Positions 34,630 through 46,431 of a stretch of 64,000 nt of DNA are shown here, one piece after another (the first letter of the stretch is position 1; the number at the start of each line of letters is the position of its first letter). Both the position numbers and the translations under genes were made by a program. The DNA lies in assembly GCA_029532415.1 (NCBI GenBank), contig JAQOTA010000071.1:806001-870000 (forward strand), given 5' to 3'. This DNA comes from Marasmius tenuissimus (taxonomy: Eukaryota; Basidiomycota; Agaricomycetes; Agaricales; Marasmiaceae). The notes under the pieces are model-generated. The model did not search any database. It saw only the letters and a program-made list of their open reading frames with translations, and was not told the DNA's origin.

Positions 34630-35968
34630 TATCGTGGAGAGGAGGATGAAGAGGACGGGAAGGAAGTTGAGAAAGTTGGGGGCTGCCCCAGCTTAGCCTT
34701 GTCGGAAATGATGGGGGTCGACTTTCTACCGCCATAACCGGTGACCGATTTATGAAACGGACTTTCACATGCCTCAACCGCTCCGCCGCTGACCCAAACT
34801 CTCAAGTTCGGACGATCTCAAATGGTTTACTCGCAGGTAGACGATCCGTATCTAATGATACAAGTCTACCACAAGCACGGTATACCGTACAGAGATCTTT
34901 ACACGAATGGTTAGCTACAGAGGCGATGAGAAAGCCGTCTATCTCCAGCAAATCCAACTTATGCCTCGGAGTACTTATAACGCGAGCCCGGGATCCAATT
35001 TTCGGAACTGTCATTGGATAGTGAACGCACAGAGTGATATCCATTTCGGGCAAATTATTTGTGAAGCAGCCCCCGACGGCATCATAGATATCTATACCCG
35101 AACTCGAGCAGTCGTCGACAAAGGAGGCTTCATTTGACTCCCAAGAAAGCTTGCAAGGTCGATTGCGATAAGTCAAAGAATCACTGTAGTGGGTCGGTGT
35201 CGGAAGACCGTGAAGGGAACGTTGCTGGGGAAACGTTGCTGCGAGAGTTGGACCAACATAGCTCCTATGGTGGCTACATTGCGGTTGAGTCGGCACAACT
35301 ATGTACGACTCCAGCGGAGTCGGGCGAATGCAGATCGGGGTGATACCAATGTAAAATCACCAGCAAACGATAACAGTACCTTTTGTCTTGAGCTTGAAGG
35401 ACCATTATTCTACTACCATAGGTTGGCAGCTGGGATAGGTATACCAGAACAGGTACAAGCAAGACCCGAGCCTAGAATACAACGCTCTGGCGTGTCACCG
35501 GACTGAAAAGAGGGACGAGGAGCTTCATGAATAGCAGCTGAAGCTTGAAGCTGAAGCCTGAGGCTTTGAGTGACCCCGAGCCGTTTGAGAGTCGGATGAG
35601 ACCCCAGGCCCCATGCTCCATTCAAGGCGGAAGCGCAGACGTATGAGTCGGTTTGGTACTGGTTGTCGGTAAAGTCACCAGAACATCATGTTTCTGAGTG
35701 CACGCATAGCTTCTGATATCTGGACTTTGGAGAGAGGTGAAGGTAGAGAAATACGGTGAACTTGGGTGAAGAGACACACGAGGGAATCACGGCCCGGTTT
35801 GCCCATCAAATAGTTGTGCCTGCAATTTCCCACGGCTGATCACACCCGCCTTCACGCGCACGATCAACGTTTCAACTCGGTCTCGAGCTCCTGTCGCTGA
35901 GCGTATGGAAATCATGTATAGCCAGCCAATTTTCTCCCACTCATCCTCCTTCTCTCCTGACCTCCATT
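34630..35968. other. 1.3-kb divergent intergenic region
   Basis: Between the carrier (-) and the membrane protein gene (+). It contains one 164-codon minus-strand open frame (34802-35296) and several shorter ones, none with a recognisable domain or neighbouring splice structure. A short imperfect GAAGCTGAAGC-type repeat lies near 35527-35565. Nothing else seen. Confidence 0.4.
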
Positions 35969-38440
35969 ATGTCACATTCGGAACAATCTCCCACCAGAAC
36001 TCGCAATGGTCCCAGGATCTTCCACCGTATCAGGCATTCTCTTAGCCGTCCTGAGCACCTCAACTTCAACAAGGACGTACACAATGGTACTCAGGAGGCT
36101 GTTCTTGAGCAGACGGTCGAAAGAGATGTACAGAGTGAAGTTATCGACGCGTTCGGCAAGAACTCTGCAGAAGGTCACGACGGAGACGAGTCGAAGGGCA
36201 CCAGTGTTACTGGGCAGCTCGAAGAAGGCACCAGTACTGGGAGAGCACCCCATACAACCCATCATCCTGAGGAGCGAGCGTTGTCTCACGATAAGGTGGA
36301 GGAAACCGTGTTGAAGCGCTCCAAGAGCCTGGCGAGTTCTGGCGAGTCTGGCCATCGCTCTACTCACCCCTCGGAGGATGGTGTTCAAGCTGATACCGGT
36401 GTCGCTGCAGAGCCGAATGAAGGGGATACTCCTCGAGGTGGCGGTGACGCTATTGCCAGCCAGGCAGCGAGCGATGAAACCAGCACTATCGACGTTGTCG
36501 TAACTACCGGGCAGACCTCTCAGGACGATTTGAAGTTCGGTAAAATCGACGAGGAGTACAATGATCCAGCTTCACTAGCTAGTATAATCCGAAACCTCAT
36601 CGAATCGCTTCCTCGCCCTACTGAGCCGACGCCAGTACCTTCCCAGCCCAAACTTCCCCAACTCGATAATATTGGTCGTCCCATTCTCCCTCCAGATGCC
36701 GTTCGTATCGATGACAAGAACCTCATTGCGAAGCTCAGAAACCCTGCTGTTATGAACGGAAGCCCCGCCGTGCCCGCAGAAGGCGAAGAGAAACCCACTG
36801 TCTTCGCCGTTCTCGATAGTTTCAAAGCTCCATCGGATGACCACTCGCAGAAGAACAAGAAGGGTACCAATGACGAGGGCGATGAAGCGAATGGAGACTC
36901 GGACGTCGATCAGGAACCTCCCCAGATCATTACCGACGACTCTAGCGTCATGTTGTACATTCCCTTGGTCCCAACGAAGAGCTCTCGGGTTGAGATGGCA
37001 AAGTGCGATATTGTTCCTGTCACTTCTGGCGAAGCTGTCGTGAGGGCACGCATGGAACCGGATCCTGACCGGGGAAGATTCATCGAGATGTTAGGCACGT
37101 ATAGGGTCTATAGTACTTATGGGAGGGGAGCGATACCTTCTCCGGTGGTTGATCAGGAGGAAGTCGGTGATGAAAGAAAGAACCGGGACCAGGCCGCTGC
37201 CTTGCCCAGGGTGTCTTGGAAATTCTGGTCTCGGAAGAAGAGATCAACCTCGAGTCAGCGTCCAGCCGAAACGTCTGTTCTTGGAACCAAAGCACCGGAT
37301 GGAAATGAGAAGATGCCTGAGGGTGGCGTTCATGGAAAGCCACAAGGGTTCAATCAAACGCACCCGGACGACGACAAGGGCAAGAAACTGGAGGATGTAA
37401 AGGTACCTTCTGATGAGAAGAAACCCATGGACAACCAGGCTGCCGCGGGAGACACGAAGCCCACCGAAGGCAACCCCAAAGAGAAGGAACCCCACAAGCT
37501 TAAAAAGCCCAGACCTGTCTTTGATCAACGTGTTTGGATTCCGTCGAACACACATGTAAGCATTCAGGCGTTGTGGTGGGGCTACAGGATGTAAGGCCCG
37601 CCTGCGTACCTTTACGATACTCCTGCTAACGGTGTTCCGTCCATCAGCTTCCTGCCTCCACCTGTCATGTCTGTTCTCTCGGACAAGACGATTGAAGCTG
37701 CGAAGCGAGCAGCCTTGATCACCACTGCCCTGACTTGGACGTTCGCTCATTTGCCCGTGAGTACTCTTTTCTTGGTCTGTTTCCCTGTTGCTTAGCAAGT
37801 TTCCTCTCCGCTAGATGGACATGGTCCCGGCTCCTATGCGGTCCGCTTTGCTCATGCTGCAGCTTCTAGTCCCGTACCTCGGCTATATGGGAACTTTCAT
37901 TAGTTGGAGTTGGAGTACGATCAAGGATTACGATGTTGGTGAGTCTCTTGTTCTTTTCACCTGTCACTGCGTTACGTTCGCTCATGAGACTATACGACAC
38001 ATCTAGGATATGGAACAATTCTCTCAGCGACTTGGGTCATGCCTGTCGCTCTCATTCCAGGCACCTGGCAGGCCTACGATTTCCCGGGGTCAACGAAGGC
38101 GCCTGGCTCTGTTCCTAGTGCCGGGACAGGAACACTTGCCAACCAAGTTCCGCCGGCTGGAACTACTGCTCCTCATCATGTGCCTCCTCTCTCTGAGCAC
38201 CCAGCATTGGCTTCTTCTGTACCGAATGCGTCGCTTGATCTGACTGTTACAATCAGTCCCACAGAGGGAGAGGCACCAGAGACGTCGCAACATCTCCGAT
38301 TGGAGGGTCGCGCGGCGCCTTCAGAGGGAGGTGACAGGAACGAGGCTGAGGAAGGGGAAGAAGAGGGATCTGCCGAGGTTCCGGCGAAGACTGGTGCTAG
38401 GTACGGCGGTGTGTGGAAGTATTTTACTGGGAGTGGGTAG
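35969..38440 (+). CDS. large disordered protein with C-terminal membrane segments, unknown function
   Basis: Unrecognised. The start at 35969 (MSHSEQSPTRTRNG) opens a first exon of about 540 codons that is charged, low in hydrophobics and probably disordered. Inside it a more ordered core includes DSSVMLYIPLVPTKSSRVEM and DRGRFIEMLGTYRVYSTYGR. Lys/Pro/Glu-rich sequence follows. A conserved-looking region is spread over short exons: PRPVFDQRVWIPSNTHVSIQ, ALWWGYRIFLPPPVMSVLS, RAALITTALTWTFAHLP, ALLMLQLLVPYLGYMGTFIS and TILSATWVMPVALIPGTW. Two or three of these are hydrophobic enough to be membrane helices. A Ser/Thr/Pro-rich tail ends WKYFTGSG. The layout resembles a membrane-anchored adaptor with a long cytosolic arm; no function can be given. 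Confidence 0.75.
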
Positions 38441-38720
38441 TAGCGACCTGAGGGTTGAAGCGAGTCGTGGAAGAGGGTCAGAACGACGTTATGAAATGTG
38501 GATTAGGACTGTATCAATACTGTCTCGGGGCGAATTTCCGTTTCTTCAATCTCCCCCAGCCAGGCTGCTTTTGGGCTATAACGCGCGTCGTTAAGAAATG
38601 TCCAAGCGTCACTATGCCACGTGCCAAGGTCTCATAACTCAAATAGGCATTATATTCCCACCCTCTTTTTGTGAACGCGTTCGGACCTACAGGTTCCTAC
38701 AAGTTTGTCGCGCACCAATC

Positions 38721-39867
38721 ATGTCGAAATCTCACAACCCAAATTTTCCAGCGGATTTGAATATTCATCCGTCTTCTTCTCTATTCTACACTCATAGTCA
38801 CGACGAGTCTTTGCTGGAAACCTTCAACCACGCGGCGCAAGAGAAGGCAATCGAAGGATATGGAATTGCTGGGAGAATCTGGTGTGCAATGCGTACCGAA
38901 TGTATCCGTTCCAAGCTGATTGTTACAAGAATAGGGAAGCTGCTTATGCGATTAGAGCTTACTTGGATCCCCCCTCAGATCGTGTTTACGATCCGCCTTT
39001 CCCAACGACTGTGCGCTTGGATAAACTGCAGCTCACAATGATTGAGCTAGGATCGGGAGCAGGAATCGTAGGATCCACGTTAGCGCCTGCTTTGACCGAA
39101 GAAGACTTGCTTGTGCTGACAGATCTTGCGGAGGTAAGCAGTCCTAGGCAATGTTCCTCAAGTTCGTGAGTGATGATTCCGACAACCCAGGTGTGCCCAT
39201 TGCTGGAGTCCAATGTTCGAAGCGCGGCAAGTGATGTCCATATGCTTCACGTCAGACCACTCGCGTGGGGAAATGCGGAAGATGCAGATGTAATAGCGCA
39301 TGAGCTTCTGTGTGGACGAAATCTGACCCACGTCCTCTGTAGTGATTTGGTATGCTCAGGTTCTCAGCCCATACCAGATCGCTCCTGATACCCATTACCG
39401 GCTAGGTCTACTTTCCAGAACTTCTAGCACCCCTCCTTCGAAGCTTGATCCAATTATCATCTGTCTCATTCTCGGGCGGTATCGATAATCCGGTCAATAT
39501 CATTATATCCTACAAAATCCGAAGCCTTGCCAAAGAAACTCCGTTCTGGTCAGCGTTCGGCCTGTGGTTTACATACGAGCCTTTATTGGAACGACATGGG
39601 ACGTCCGATGATGGCGAACAGACTCCGACTCCTTGGCGACGCTTCGGGGCCGATGTAGAAGACTCGATCTTTATATTTATTGCGCGACGTCGACCGGAAT
39701 CTTTCGATTGGACGGTTCCGGAGGATGATCGCGACCTGCTTTCCGGGATAGGCGCTCGCGGGAGTCTCCAGCCCAAGGGAGACGATCAGTTTGAGAGCTT
39801 GCTCTTCATGTTGTTGCAAGACGAGGACGGCCAAGAACCGGATACCGCGACGGAGACAGGCCTGTGA
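38721..39867 (+). CDS. METTL21-type protein lysine methyltransferase
   Basis: SAM-dependent seven-beta-strand methyltransferase of the family that modifies lysines of translation factors and chaperones. Four exons give 326 residues. The start ATG at 38721 reads MSKSHNPNFPADLNIHPSSS. GYGIAGRIWEAAYAIRAYLD spans an intron (38882-38934). The SAM motif ELGSGAGIVGSTLAP follows, then LTDLAE joined to VCPLLESNVR (acidic end of strand 2 region). The family motif DLVYFPELLAPLLRSL (the D-x-x-Y/F position) comes after another intron. The C-terminal half includes IIISYKIRSLAKETPFWSAF and DSIFIFIARRRPESFDW. The tail is acidic. The substrate protein is unknown. Its stop lies only 68 bp from that of the converging arrestin-like gene. 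Confidence 0.83.
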
Positions 39868-39935
39868 TGAGGACTGTATGATTGCGGTCCAACTGCATTA
39901 GGGCCGGGTCATCGTGGGGGAGAAGGACTTACGAA

Positions 39936-41370
39936 TTATCTGTGAGACCTGGGGGTGCGGGACCGCGATGTAGAGACAGGCCCCTGCATTGTTGTGAGGG
40001 TTATCCGCTCAGATGCGATAGTGGTTTCCCGCTTAGTATCAGATGTGACTAAACCTCTAGCTTCGAACGACTGCCAATCTAGGGTGTACTGCAGAGGGAC
40101 TGTATTGTATCAGTGGAGAATTTCACGAGCGAGTCTCATACCTGTACAGCCAGTCTGGCAAATTCAAAGCTCGGTTTTAGTCCGGCGGGTATCTCCAGTT
40201 CTCCCTTTAAAGATCTGAGTCCCAGCCTGTTGTCCTTATCTGACGGCCAGAAGGTTGCTCGTCCAACAACCACACCGACCACATTGTTCTTCTTGTCTCC
40301 TGTACCCGTGATTATGTGCTTGAGGAGAGCGACCCGCGTTGCCGATGGGTTGGACAGTAGGCTTAGAGCTTGCTCATTCCCACCCGCCATCATGAGAGCC
40401 AGCGGTATCGTCGACTTTACTGCATAGCAAAGCTTGGTGCGATCAGAGAAGTCAGGAAACAACACGTTCGGAGCCCGGGGACCTACTGGTACCGCAATAG
40501 CTAACTAAATGGTGATTATCCCTGATATTAATCGGGGACCAGATGAAGCGAAGATGCATACGTACTGTGCACCTGATTTCTGCGACGCTACCATTCCCCA
40601 ATCTTCCTTTTATGTGGTGTGGTGGGAGCACTTTCCAACCGTCAGGGTCCTCCCCAGGCGACGGAGGATCATGCCCGTTCCTATACGCTACTTGTCGACG
40701 TGGAGACGGCTGAGGTGGCGTCGAAAAGGGCTCGTAAACAAAGCCTTGTGAGATGCTACGGTTGACGATGAGGCAGGAGACAGGGACTGTGGTCATCTCA
40801 GTGCACCTACGTCAAGTTAGTTTTGAAGGTCCCCCGCTTCACAGTCGCAACAAGCCTGTAATCGATATAGGAGGAGCTCAGGGTCTTGTCTGAGAAGTTG
40901 GGCGGAAGCCTAAACGTTGCTTGGCCTACGGTAACTTGTGGTGGAGGCGTAAACGTGAAACCCCAATCATGTTTCCCATAGAGCTTGTCGTTTTGCCCGT
41001 TCGGACTCCACAAATTTCTCTTTATTGACAGGAATCTTAGCTCTTCTTGCCCAACGGCTGTTAGCGCAGCTTCCATCTAGGTTCCGGAGACGGGGGTTCG
41101 TGTGGGATAAGTTGCCGCGTTGCGACAAAGGGTACACGAACATACCGTAATGGAGACTTCTTTGATTGCTTCAGGTCGATCAATGTCCAGCTCTAGGCGT
41201 CCAATTATAGCGTCTCCTTCAAGGTAGGCTGGGGCTGACGCGGTACTACGTGCACGACTTTGAACGGTGACCACCATCCATTTGTGGCTCCCCCGATCCA
41301 GCGAGAAGGAATGTTCGTGGCGAGCCCTCGTCGAGGTCGTGGATATTACGGTAGGAGGACGTGGCGGCAT
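39936..41370 (-). CDS. arrestin-like protein, paralogue 2
   Basis: Same family as the genes at 12.7, 42.0 and 44.1 kb. The start at 41370 gives a short lead MPPRPPTVISTT. It has EGDAIIGRLELDIDRPEAIK in the N-sandwich and TPPPQVTVGQATFRLPPNFS in the middle. EDPDGWKVLPPHHIKGRL is followed by the C-sandwich TKLCYAVKSTIPLALMM and GELEIPAGLKPSFEFARLAV. The last exon starts YTLDWQSFEARGL and ends SRSRTPRSHR at the stop 39936. The usual PFDTTGF block is lost. Unlike its relatives it shows no PPxY or LPxY motif, because the N-terminal extension carrying it is missing. Either it lacks ubiquitin-ligase docking or the true first exon was not found. Confidence 0.65.
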
Positions 41371-42046
41371 TGATCTTAAGGTGGGTGTTCAAGCGCACGA
41401 ACATTCAGCGGCCTTCAAACGAATTACTCCCCTCTATATATCATTTTTACGGCCCTCGACTCGAACGTGTGGCGACGTGGGCATCAAACGAGAACGGGTA
41501 TACAACGAGAAGTGCCAACCTCCCTCGATTCGATTCTTACCACATGCATCAAGTGGAATGGGCAGGTTCACCATATGGAGCCACCTTGTCGCGACTCGCA
41601 GGGCTTTCGGCTTTCGCCAATCGCACATGATTCGTTTGGTAAGGGCCGATGGGAGACTGCGGAGGTTTATGAGTAGAGGCGAGTCGAGTGGAGGCCCAGG
41701 GGTCCCAGGGCCGACGCTCCTGAAAACAGTGTACTGCCCCAGTCGGCGATTGATAGCTTTGCTTCGCGCCCATACTACACAACGCATAACCATGCGTTAC
41801 GTTCGTAAACGAGGTGCGTTCAGTACATGTTTGACCAACGATCACGGGGAGAAACATGTTTGTGCATATGGCATATCATATTGAGGCTGTATAGCTACAA
41901 GAACGTCGTAATAGTCGAGGCATGCAATAAGTTAGAAATGATGGTGTTACATACTAATGAAGGGAATTCAGCGAACCGACTGCCGGCATGGTTCGCCAAA
42001 ATGCAAATAGATAACGCATCAGAGGGTATGCGATGCAGAAAACAGG
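41371..42046. other. spacer between arrestin-like genes 2 and 3
   Basis: Contains the TATA-like element of gene 2. A 205-codon plus-strand open frame (41267-41884) overlaps gene 2's first exon antisense and has no recognisable domain. Otherwise nothing. Confidence 0.4.
41435..41441 (-). promoter_or_regulatory. TATA-like element upstream of arrestin-like gene 2
   Basis: ATATATA (minus strand) within CTCTATATAT, 65-71 bp before the proposed start. It parallels the palindrome before arrestin-like gene 1. This supports the 41370 start. Confidence 0.4.
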
Positions 42047-43638
42047 TCATGTCACATAAAAATCATCGGCGAGGCGTGATTGGTTCTCGTATGCAGGTGG
42101 GGAAGGCGGACGGTGTCCTTTTGGATGCATCGTAGCGATGTCAACAGGTTCTGTAAGCAACGGGTCTCCATCTCCAAGAGTTTGGAACCCGGTTGTATCG
42201 AAGGGGTATAGATCCACGAAGTACTGGAGGTGGTATGTTAGCGAAAAGTCATGAGTGTATAACCAAAACCCGTAAGTTACTAAGTACCTCGATACTGAAT
42301 TGATGCATTTTTGAAGAAGGCCTCAAATCCTTTGGCAACCTGATAGCCCCCTCGAAGTAAAGATTGTGAGGATCGCTTTGAAGGGTGCGTGAGCGCCACC
42401 AAGTCGCAGTGCAGATGTCCTTAGAATATTCTTTCCAAGAAACAGTTGCCTTTCCGAACGTGGCGGCGATGTGATACTTCACGGTCCTTCGAAGAGTGAG
42501 CTGAATAGAATTGGGGCTCGACACGTGGTCGAGAGCCTGTGAATCCTTGCTCGAAAGCCGCAAGAAGCAAGGGATCGTGGAACCGCGTGTATAGCAGAGC
42601 TTGGGGTACGAGATACGACATTTAGGGGGGAAGTGAGGGAAATTATTGGTAAGGAACTCACAGGGCTTGTCAATGAAAGCTGCCATTATTGGTCAGTACG
42701 TGAAGGAAGTCAGGAAAAAGGTATACGAACAGAACAATGTATTTCAGCATGTCGACTTCGAAGAATCAGCCCTCGCGCGATAGCAATACGCGCAATAGAC
42801 CACCCCAGAGGGTCGATATGAGGTCCAGGTATCGGCGTATTTTGCTCGTTCGCAATTTGCCTAAGCTCGGAGGAAGGGCCAGGACGACTGCTTGGGACAT
42901 ATCCAAACGTTACCCTAATCCTGGAATGGCATCAGTAACAGAACTCTGACTTCTCGATTGTAACTTCGGATTCTCACCTATCATCCGTCCTCAGTTTGCC
43001 GCGGGCGACGTGAACAGTAAGTTCGTATTGCACGGTTGCGTCCATGCCACTTTCCCTAAAGGTCTCTGGAAGTTGATACGACTCGGAGGATCCACTGATT
43101 GTCCGTGGTAGGGCTATTGAGATCGGCCAAACATTTCTCCCAACTAATTTTGGGCTGCTGGAAGTTCCGGTGGTCGACCCATCCGCTGATTTGGACCAAA
43201 CAGGATGGGTAAGAGTAAGGAATGTGTTGATGTCTTCAACTCTGGCACTAGTTACGACTCTTCCTGTTATCTGTCGAGAGAGGTCGTATCATTACTCTGA
43301 GAACCGGTAATCGGTCAAAGACCCACCTGTATGTTGATCATGCGTATCGATGAATCTCCCTTCTCCGTGTCGACCTCCAGAGTGCCGGTTATCTTCTCTT
43401 GCTCAAAGAATGTGGGTATGCATTTCGTAGATTTGGCACTACTTCGTAGCGTCAGAATAGCCCAAGGACGTCGTCCATCCATCAACTGGAATACATGTTC
43501 GGTGGGTTCTCTACGAACGAGCGGCTGGGCGAGGGTATTGCGGCGGGTATAACGAGGGAGCGTCTCTTCCCTAGAGCGAGGTACCTGACCTGCTCTGTGG
43601 GTGTTAATGTAAGGAGGGGGCGAGGACAACACGTCCAT
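42047..43638 (-). CDS. arrestin-like protein, paralogue 3
   Basis: Arrestin-fold family member. The start at 43638 (MDVLSSPPPYINTHRAG) is chosen because it resembles the N-termini of the relatives; an upstream Met at 43737 is possible. PPPY near the start, LPRY before TRRN, and PPAYENQ near the C-terminus are PY-type motifs that bind WW domains. The N-sandwich has EQEKITGTLEVDTEKGDSSI. The middle has HIDPLGWSIARIAIARGLIL. The C-sandwich has PKLCYTRGSTIPCFLRLSS, DSQALDHVSSPNSIQLTLRR and GAIRLPKDLRPSSKMHQFSI. The last exon YFVDLYPFDTTGFQTLGDGD continues EPVDIATMHPKG and ends DDFYVT. By analogy with yeast alpha-arrestins it may link membrane cargo to an Rsp5-type ligase. Confidence 0.7.
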
Positions 43639-44070
43639 ACGGAATGAGGAGATATCATTGTTGCGAGCTCTGATGATCTTATAAGAATTCGCAGCTGAGT
43701 GGGGAACACAGGACCGTGCTATAACCGGGTCTAGCAATTGTCAAAGTGTGTGGTGAGAGTGGAAGAGAACAAGGGGATAACCAAATTTGGAAAGCGGCCC
43801 GCGGGTGCCTCCAGTGCTTCTCAGCAAAAGACAATAAAGATGCCGGTAGGTTTGGCCCACAGAGAGAAGGAAAGACAATAAGAGAGATACCTCGAGGCGG
43901 GGATAGCTTTGAGATGCCTGTCACCGACTGTCAGAAACCCACTCATGAGGCCGGTACTCCCGCCCAACAGCAGCAGAATTGAATGGGTGCATGATCATGG
44001 TATTCTTGCTACCTCCACAGTACAGTACACCGGCGAACACAGTGGTCTACTGGTACTATCCCTCCACATT
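43639..44070. other. spacer between arrestin-like genes 3 and 4
   Basis: No gene seen. A TTATAAG about 43 bp before gene 3's start could be its TATA box. Confidence 0.4.
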
Positions 44071-45524
44071 TCAATGAATGATGGTCCTACTTTCAATGCC
44101 ACTCAACGCAGTCGTGATCTCCACAGGCTCAGACAAAAGGATTCCCGATTTGTCTAGTTTGTGGGGTCGAAATCCCGAGCCACAAAAGGCGTACATAGTT
44201 ACCATATACTGACAAGCAATCAGTATATCAAAGCGACGGGAGGGCAGGACCACAAACCTCGACAACGATGTTCAATATATTAATAGAAGGACACATATCA
44301 TCCTCCACCCGTAATTCACCTCTCATGAAACGTCTCGTTGGCTCTTGTTGTCTCTGAGTCGGTTTCCAAGAAGCGAGCACCAGTTGGTCTACAGCGCTCA
44401 ACCATCGCATGGACTTGGCAGCGTGCATTTGTACGTCTTGATAACGCACACGACGCTCGAGGCGAACAACTATGGATTCAGGGTTCGCTAGGATGTCAAG
44501 GAGTTCCCTGTCCTCGGATTTAATGACCAGAAAAAGACATATCGGTGTACCCAAGTTGTAACACATCTACCATCAAGATGTCAAAGGACGATCCCGGCTA
44601 GTATCGAGGAGACTCACCGGCGTAGCGAGCGAGAGAGCGTACCGAACTTCGACATCTCGAACACGAAATAGCGTTCCATTCAACACAACGGACCTGTATG
44701 TCTTCCAGCCAACATCATCGATCGTCCGCGACAACGAGGTTAAGTGTGATCGGTTTCCCTGACAGTATACAAACTGTGCTGACAATCTGGTGATAGTACA
44801 TTAGCCTCTGAGAATAGTCGTAGATCTCGCTGGGGAGGCTTACCCCCAATCCCTCTGCCACGGTTTTCTTTTTGCTCGGACAAGGACATCATAGACGACA
44901 TGCGCAGGGGAACTCGGATCTGTGAAGGAGTTGGGTAGTCGGCAAACTTTAACACTGTGACGAAGGCCACCAGTAGAGGCTACCGTAACCTCCTTGGGAA
45001 GAGGAATAGAGAACGACCATCGGCGCTCAAGGACACTCTCGTTCGTAGGGTAAAGGCGTCCCATACACCTCGTCCACAGTTCGACAGGCAGGCTGAGGAA
45101 GGTGTAGACATCGCTGGCTCTGTGTTTCCTTACGCCGGTAAGAATTCTTCCCCTGACCTGAGTTGGCCATCTTGAGTGAGCCCTGAAGGAGACAGGGAGG
45201 AGAACTCACTGAAACGGTGACATCCCTAACTTTCTGCCCCTTGTTCCAGCAAAGCCTGACAGAACCAGTAATTTTCCCTCCTTCTACGACGGTCGGGATC
45301 TCTTCAGACAAAGAAGCATCCCCGTTGATGGTCAGCGTGACCGTGTCGTGGTTATAAGTGAATTCCTTGACGCTAGTCTGAATGTGTACGGTTGAACATC
45401 CTGAGAGTGGACGGCGCGAGTAACGCGGAGGTGAGCTTGTTGAAGTCTGAGCGTCTTCGTTGTCCGAAATGAATTCATAGGCAGGCGGAAGTGGTACGTG
45501 ATCAACATTCGAGGAATGGCTCAT
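44071..45524 (-). CDS. arrestin-like protein, paralogue 4
   Basis: Fourth family member and the most diverged. The start at 45524 (MSHSSNVDHVPLPPAYEF) carries PPAY, and PPRYSRR follows, so two PPxY motifs stand at the N-terminus. The N-sandwich has EGGKITGSVRLCWNKGQKVR. The middle has GRLYPTNESVLERRWSFSIP and GWKTYRSVVLNGTLFRVRD. The C-sandwich has MCYNLGTPICLFLVIKS and DRELLDILANPESIVVRLER, then RGELRVEDDMCPSINIL. The last exon starts YMVTMYAFCGSGFR and ends SGIESRTIIH at the stop 44071, with the family block EPVEITT. Exon edges are inferred. Position, strand and intron layout match genes 2 and 3. Confidence 0.68.
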
Positions 45525-46431
45525 GAAGGGCGATGAGAGCAAAAAACAGAAAGGGCATTATACAGGATATAGGCGTATATCGCGGAGCACGGCAGGATCC
45601 GAACCACTGCGAGATGAATGGATACAATCAAAATTGTCGTTACGAACAGACACCCAGATTGTAATTGGGTTGATGAGGTAGTCAGGGGGTCACCCAGCCG
45701 AAGAAACTTGACGATGTCGGGAACTTTGTGCGTAAGCAAAAGAAGGGTGACTGAATTTGCGTAGCGGCTGGTGTCACTGGTATCGTAAAATTGTCAAATG
45801 ATGAGGGCCGCTGAGCAAAGGGGAATTTACGGATAATCAGTGCGGGATGCAGGTTATTGGAAGGTATAAATGTACTCACTCACAAAGTGTCTTAAAATAC
45901 TACTCTGGGTGCTGCCACCGGGTCTTGTATGCCTAATGCCGGTTCCCGACTTCAACAATATTTGTTCAACAACCATACACAGACTGAAGTACTCGACAAA
46001 GTGAGGTCTTGACCACAAGCTACTCGTATGCTGATTTGGCGATTGTCCTTTCTGTTGCCTTATCCGGGGACATGGCCATCACTTCTGTGGTACACAGATT
46101 GGCGAACAGACTGGCCTCATCGCGCACGAAAAGGGAAGATCACGAATAAGGAGAGCTGAGAGGATAATAAGAGGATCCCCTAGAGAATGTAATTATTGGA
46201 CGTTAAAGACGAAGGAGGCCTGTGATCTCACCAATGTGCATGTCCCCTGTATGGGCTTCTGGGATAACCCTCACGAGGCCTCGTAGCAGGTTGGAGCGTG
46301 GTGGTGATGATGCGAAACGCGGAAGAACCTGCCCTCAAGTGCCCAACATTCGCGCTTTGACAGGCGCTTATTTGACTTTCCAAAGTCCGAAGCTCTTTGT
46401 CCCTTTGTTCTTCAAAATCCGCTCTTTTCAG
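45525..46431. other. divergent intergenic region
   Basis: Lies between arrestin-like gene 4 and the hypothetical gene at 46.4 kb. TATA-like words (TATACAGGATATAGG) occur near 45558-45580. The first exon of the next gene should lie in the right-hand 150 bp but could not be fixed. Confidence 0.35.

Noticed and set aside
34802..35296. 164-codon minus-strand frame
   Set aside because: No recognisable motif, promoter or neighbouring exons. Length alone does not support a gene.
41267..41884. 205-codon plus-strand frame in the arrestin cluster
   Set aside because: Half of it is antisense to arrestin-like gene 2. The rest is basic and featureless.
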